A stretch of 22,289 nucleotides of DNA, from contig JASEHY010000003.1 of NCBI GenBank assembly GCA_030018555.1, positions 1-22,289 on the forward strand, given 5' to 3'. Below the pieces are notes generated by a model. The model did no database searches and was not told the origin of the DNA. It saw only the letters and a list, made by a program, of their open reading frames with translations. The translations under genes were made by a program, and so were the position numbers. The stretch is from Planctomycetota bacterium. Its GTDB lineage: Bacteria; Planctomycetota; MHYJ01; JACQXL01. Shown here piece by piece: positions 21,840 through 22,289 of the stretch; the stretch's first letter is position 1; every line of letters starts with the position of its first letter.

Positions 21840-22289
21840 ATGAATAAGATTATCAATTTGATTATCGCTCTATTTATTGTCATCTCTACGACTAATTATG
21901 CCCTTGCTGCTGTCCAGATAACCGATTTGGATAATCGGGCTTCTGAATACGAATACATCCGGTTTGGAGATAATAAACTGACCGCCTATCTTTCCTCCAC
22001 CACTACCACACCTGCAGACTTTGCTTATAATGATATCTCATATATATCATTCTTACATCATACTCCTAAGTTAAAAGAACAGACGACCTGTTTCAAAACA
22101 ACTCTGGTAAATCAGGATATATTATATGGTCTAATCTCTTCCGACAAGGAAGGAGCGATTGTCTTAAATAGCAACTTGCTCGGTAGTTTGACACTACGTT
22201 TTGAGGATATTTTGAGGATAGAACGGGTTCACCGTGAACGGGTTGGACGAAGTATAACAAAGTCAGGGGGATGGGGAGTAAAAAGAGTG
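21840..22289 (+). CDS. Secreted protein of unknown function (5' part; runs off the window)
   Basis: An ATG at 21840, preceded by AAGGGA about nine bases upstream, opens a frame of 150 codons with no stop before the window ends. The first 23 residues form a signal peptide: MNKIINLIIALFIVIS is a short basic start plus hydrophobic core, ending in YALA before AVQI. The mature part is rich in polar residues and contains DILYGLISSDKEGAIVLNSN followed by LRFEDILRIERV. This resembles the 'expression of a threshold between ground state and strand' pattern (G.l..d..g.i.l.....g.l.l.fedI..I) seen in many secreted proteins of unknown role. I do not recognise a named family. Periplasmic or cell-surface location is inferred from the signal peptide. 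Confidence 0.7.
   Translation, partial: MNKIINLIIALFIVISTTNYALAAVQITDLDNRASEYEYIRFGDNKLTAYLSSTTTTPADFAYNDISYISFLHHTPKLKEQTTCFKTTLVNQDILYGLISSDKEGAIVLNSNLLGSLTLRFEDILRIERVHRERVGRSITKSGGWGVKRV

Noticed and set aside
1..22289. IS element or prophage
   Set aside because: No transposase, integrase or phage protein frame is found; all mobile-looking units are short and non-coding.

Overview
The window is a bacterial chromosomal segment that carries conserved core genes. It has no tRNA, rRNA, CRISPR array, transposase, integrase or phage gene. A lipopolysaccharide (LPS) core cluster (heptosyltransferase, two glycosyltransferases and a double Kdo/WaaP-type kinase) points to a diderm (Gram-negative) bacterium. 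Moderate base composition, the density of palindromic repeats and the protein flavour suggest an uncultured lineage of the Planctomycetota/Omnitrophota kind. I cannot fix the taxonomy from sequence alone.

Layout. Minus strand, 133-3843: rpsO, then pnp behind a long leader hairpin, then an OB-fold/HD exoribonuclease of YhaM type. Together these look like an RNA-metabolism block. Minus strand, 4106-5948: cysK then cysE, the two steps from serine to cysteine. Minus strand, 6342-11555: waaF-like GT9, GT2, GT4 and the two-domain kinase, read as one LPS-core operon with a 4-nt overlap between the first two genes. Plus strand, 11876-14386: metK and ahcY, the SAM/SAH half of the activated methyl cycle. 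Minus strand, 14442-17435: dnaA and dnaN, separated by an AT-rich interval. Plus strand, 17727-21733: a reduced uvrC, rsmD, an rmlA-like nucleotidyltransferase behind a predicted promoter, and a DUF362/ferredoxin protein. A secreted protein of unknown function starts at 21840 and runs off the right edge.

The most striking property is a large population of short, non-autonomous palindromic elements of several unrelated sequence families. They fill nearly every intergenic gap, nest inside one another, and sit inside genes. In at least seven proteins (UvrC, DnaN, RmlA, DUF362, GT2 twice, GT9, GT4) a palindrome is read in frame as an extra peptide, always away from the catalytic motifs. In six genes (cysK, GT4, GT2, metK, rmlA, DUF362) the stop codon lies inside or at the edge of a repeat, so the repeat rewrites or ends the C-terminus. 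This recalls the Rickettsia palindromic elements, but here several families are involved and replication and repair genes are hit. UvrC, the most heavily altered gene, lacks both its GIY-YIG nuclease domain and its helix-hairpin-helix domain, and its expected N-terminal region is occupied by repeats.
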